From positions 1-29,346 of the forward strand of contig MEDY01000379.1 in assembly GCA_001724265.1 (NCBI GenBank): DNA of 29,346 nt, in the 5' to 3' direction. The first letter of the stretch is position 1, and each line of letters starts with the position of its first letter. Source of the stretch: Rhizaria sp. SCN 62-66 (Eukaryota; Rhizaria, unplaced). The notes below the pieces were generated by a model. It did not search any database and was not told where the DNA came from. It was given only the letters and a program-made list of their open reading frames with translations. Both the position numbers and the translations under genes were made by a program. This document shows, one piece after another, positions 28,497-29,346 of this stretch.

Positions 28497-29346
28497 CCGA
28501 GGACGACGACGACGCGGCCGGCGCCGCCGCGGGCGCACACCTCGCCTTCGGCGGGCTGGGAGGGCTCGACGGCCCCGGCGGCCCAGCGGGCGGGCCCCAG
28601 TCTGACTTCTCCCTCCTCAGTGGCGGCGCCGGCGCTGGCGTGGGCGGCCCCGGCGCGGGCGGCTATGTCGGCACCGACGGGCTCGTGTACCCCGCGTCCT
28701 ACGCCGCGGGCGCCTTCGGGCGCGCGCGCGAGGCCGCCGCGGCCGCTGACGGCGCCGCCACGACTTACCACGGCGGCGTCGCGCTGACGAGCGTGGCGGC
28801 CGCGCGCCACGCGCAGCAGATGGCCGGGCTGCGCGCCGCCGCGGCCGCTGCGCCCGCGGCCTCGGGCGGCGCGCTCAACATGGCCACCTTCTTCACCGAT
28901 TTCGACAGCTTCGGCTCCCATCACGGCCACGGCCACCACGGCGCCGCCGCTGCGGGGGCGCACGCGGGCGCTGGTGCCGCCACCGGGGCGGGCGCGGGCG
29001 CGGGGGCCGGCGGCGCGCACCACGCGGGCTCCGGCCCCGGCTCTACCGCGACGGCGACGGCGGCTGCTGCGGGCGCCGGGGCGGGCGCGGGCGTGGGCGC
29101 GGACGACGTGGACTTCGAGGCGCTGGCGGCGCGGTACCCCACGCTGCTGATCGATAACGTGCGCCGGCGCGCGCAGCTGCACGCAGCCGTGGACCGCGGG
29201 AACCCCTTCGCGCAGCTCTACGAGCTGGCGCAGACGCCCGCCGTCAAGCGGCGCGTGCTGGCGCTGCTCGCGCGCGGGGACCTGGACCGCGTCGCCAAGG
29301 CCGAGGCCGTCGCTGAGGTCCTGCGCTCCGGCGCCGCAGACTCGGC
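26555..29346 (+). CDS. Zinc-finger protein, zf-4CXXC_R1 (CDCA7-like), with prion-like N-terminus; runs off the right end
   Basis: ATG 26555 (MSSQPTPTTNAPAAPAPAS) opens a frame that stays open to the right edge, at least 930 residues. Residues about 45-400 are Ala/Gln-rich with scattered Tyr (AYMYAYNYPAM, AMYAYSNPYGYNYNAYY) and two poly-Gln runs, a prion-like composition. A His-Gly run (about 410-430), an Asp tract (467-489) and a GKGKGKGK stretch follow. At 505-575 a cysteine-rich domain reads CHQCK, YC, RCRKKFCGHCL, WTCPSCRRICCCAACRRRK. This is the zf-4CXXC_R1 pattern of CDCA7 proteins, which in animals work with the HELLS remodeller in maintaining DNA methylation. A KKKKAKKA stretch, a second Asp tract (625-653), Gly/Ala-rich sequence and, near the edge, a helical segment (FEALAARYPTLLIDNVRRRA) come next. 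The usual glycine-PTG end of animal CDCA7 fingers is not seen. Nuclear role inferred. Confidence 0.75.
26998..27437 (+). repeat. CAG-rich tracts encoding poly-Gln
   Basis: CAG runs at about 26998-27019 and 27411-27437, with CAG-rich sequence between, encode Gln runs of 7-9 residues in the prion-like segment of the zinc-finger protein. Confidence 0.8.
27784..27845 (+). repeat. His-Gly dipeptide repeat (CACGGC units)
   Basis: Six-base units CACGGC/CACGGT encode alternating His-Gly inside the zinc-finger protein. It may bind metal or simply be a low-complexity linker. Confidence 0.8.

Noticed and set aside
26348-29182. Long minus-strand frames (26348-27868, 27950-29182) rich in Gly, Arg, Val and Leu
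   Set aside because: They are antisense to the zinc-finger gene, whose plus-strand frame contains the cysteine domain and runs off the right edge.

Overview
This is a nuclear fragment from a compact, probably single-celled eukaryote. Two genes are interrupted by clear GT-AG introns, the recognisable proteins are eukaryote-specific (a mitochondrial 2-oxoglutarate/malate carrier, the 18S rRNA modification enzyme Tsr3, Elongator subunit Elp5, a CDCA7-type zinc finger), and several genes are followed by AATAAA signals. Genes are very GC-rich with mostly G/C third positions and many Ala, Gln, Asp or Thr homopolymers. The spacers between them are short and AT-rich. I cannot name the lineage.

Layout from left to right. 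A gene of unknown function reads leftward off the left end (start at 1403). It diverges from the carrier gene (2075-3291, one intron). The carrier converges on a giant alanine-rich coiled-coil protein (8909-3699, minus). After a 1.2 kb AT-rich spacer comes a plus-strand gene (10115-12529) for a putative type II membrane glycoprotein, whose frame is broken only by three TAG codons. TSR3 (12941-14170, plus) converges on a 2169-residue secreted Thr/Ala-rich protein (21184-14675, minus). Two further minus-strand genes follow, an unrecognised helical protein (22336-21737) and ELP5 (24242-22737). A small two-exon membrane protein (24729-25210, plus) diverges from ELP5. Last is a truncated plus-strand gene (26555 to the right end) with a Gln/Ala/Tyr-rich prion-like region and a zf-4CXXC_R1 (CDCA7-like) zinc finger.

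The genes do not form one pathway. Tsr3 (ribosome maturation) and Elp5 (tRNA wobble-uridine modification) both serve translation. The carrier is mitochondrial, the giant secreted protein is probably extracellular or in the cell wall, and the zinc-finger protein probably acts on chromatin.

The observation most worth following is the membrane-protein gene at 10115-12529. It is one 805-codon frame holding three in-frame TAG codons and no internal TAA or TGA, and all eight complete genes in the window end in TAA or TGA, never TAG. This raises the possibility that UAG is a sense codon here. In-frame introns or gene decay are not excluded. No tRNA, rRNA, CRISPR array or transposable element was recognised.
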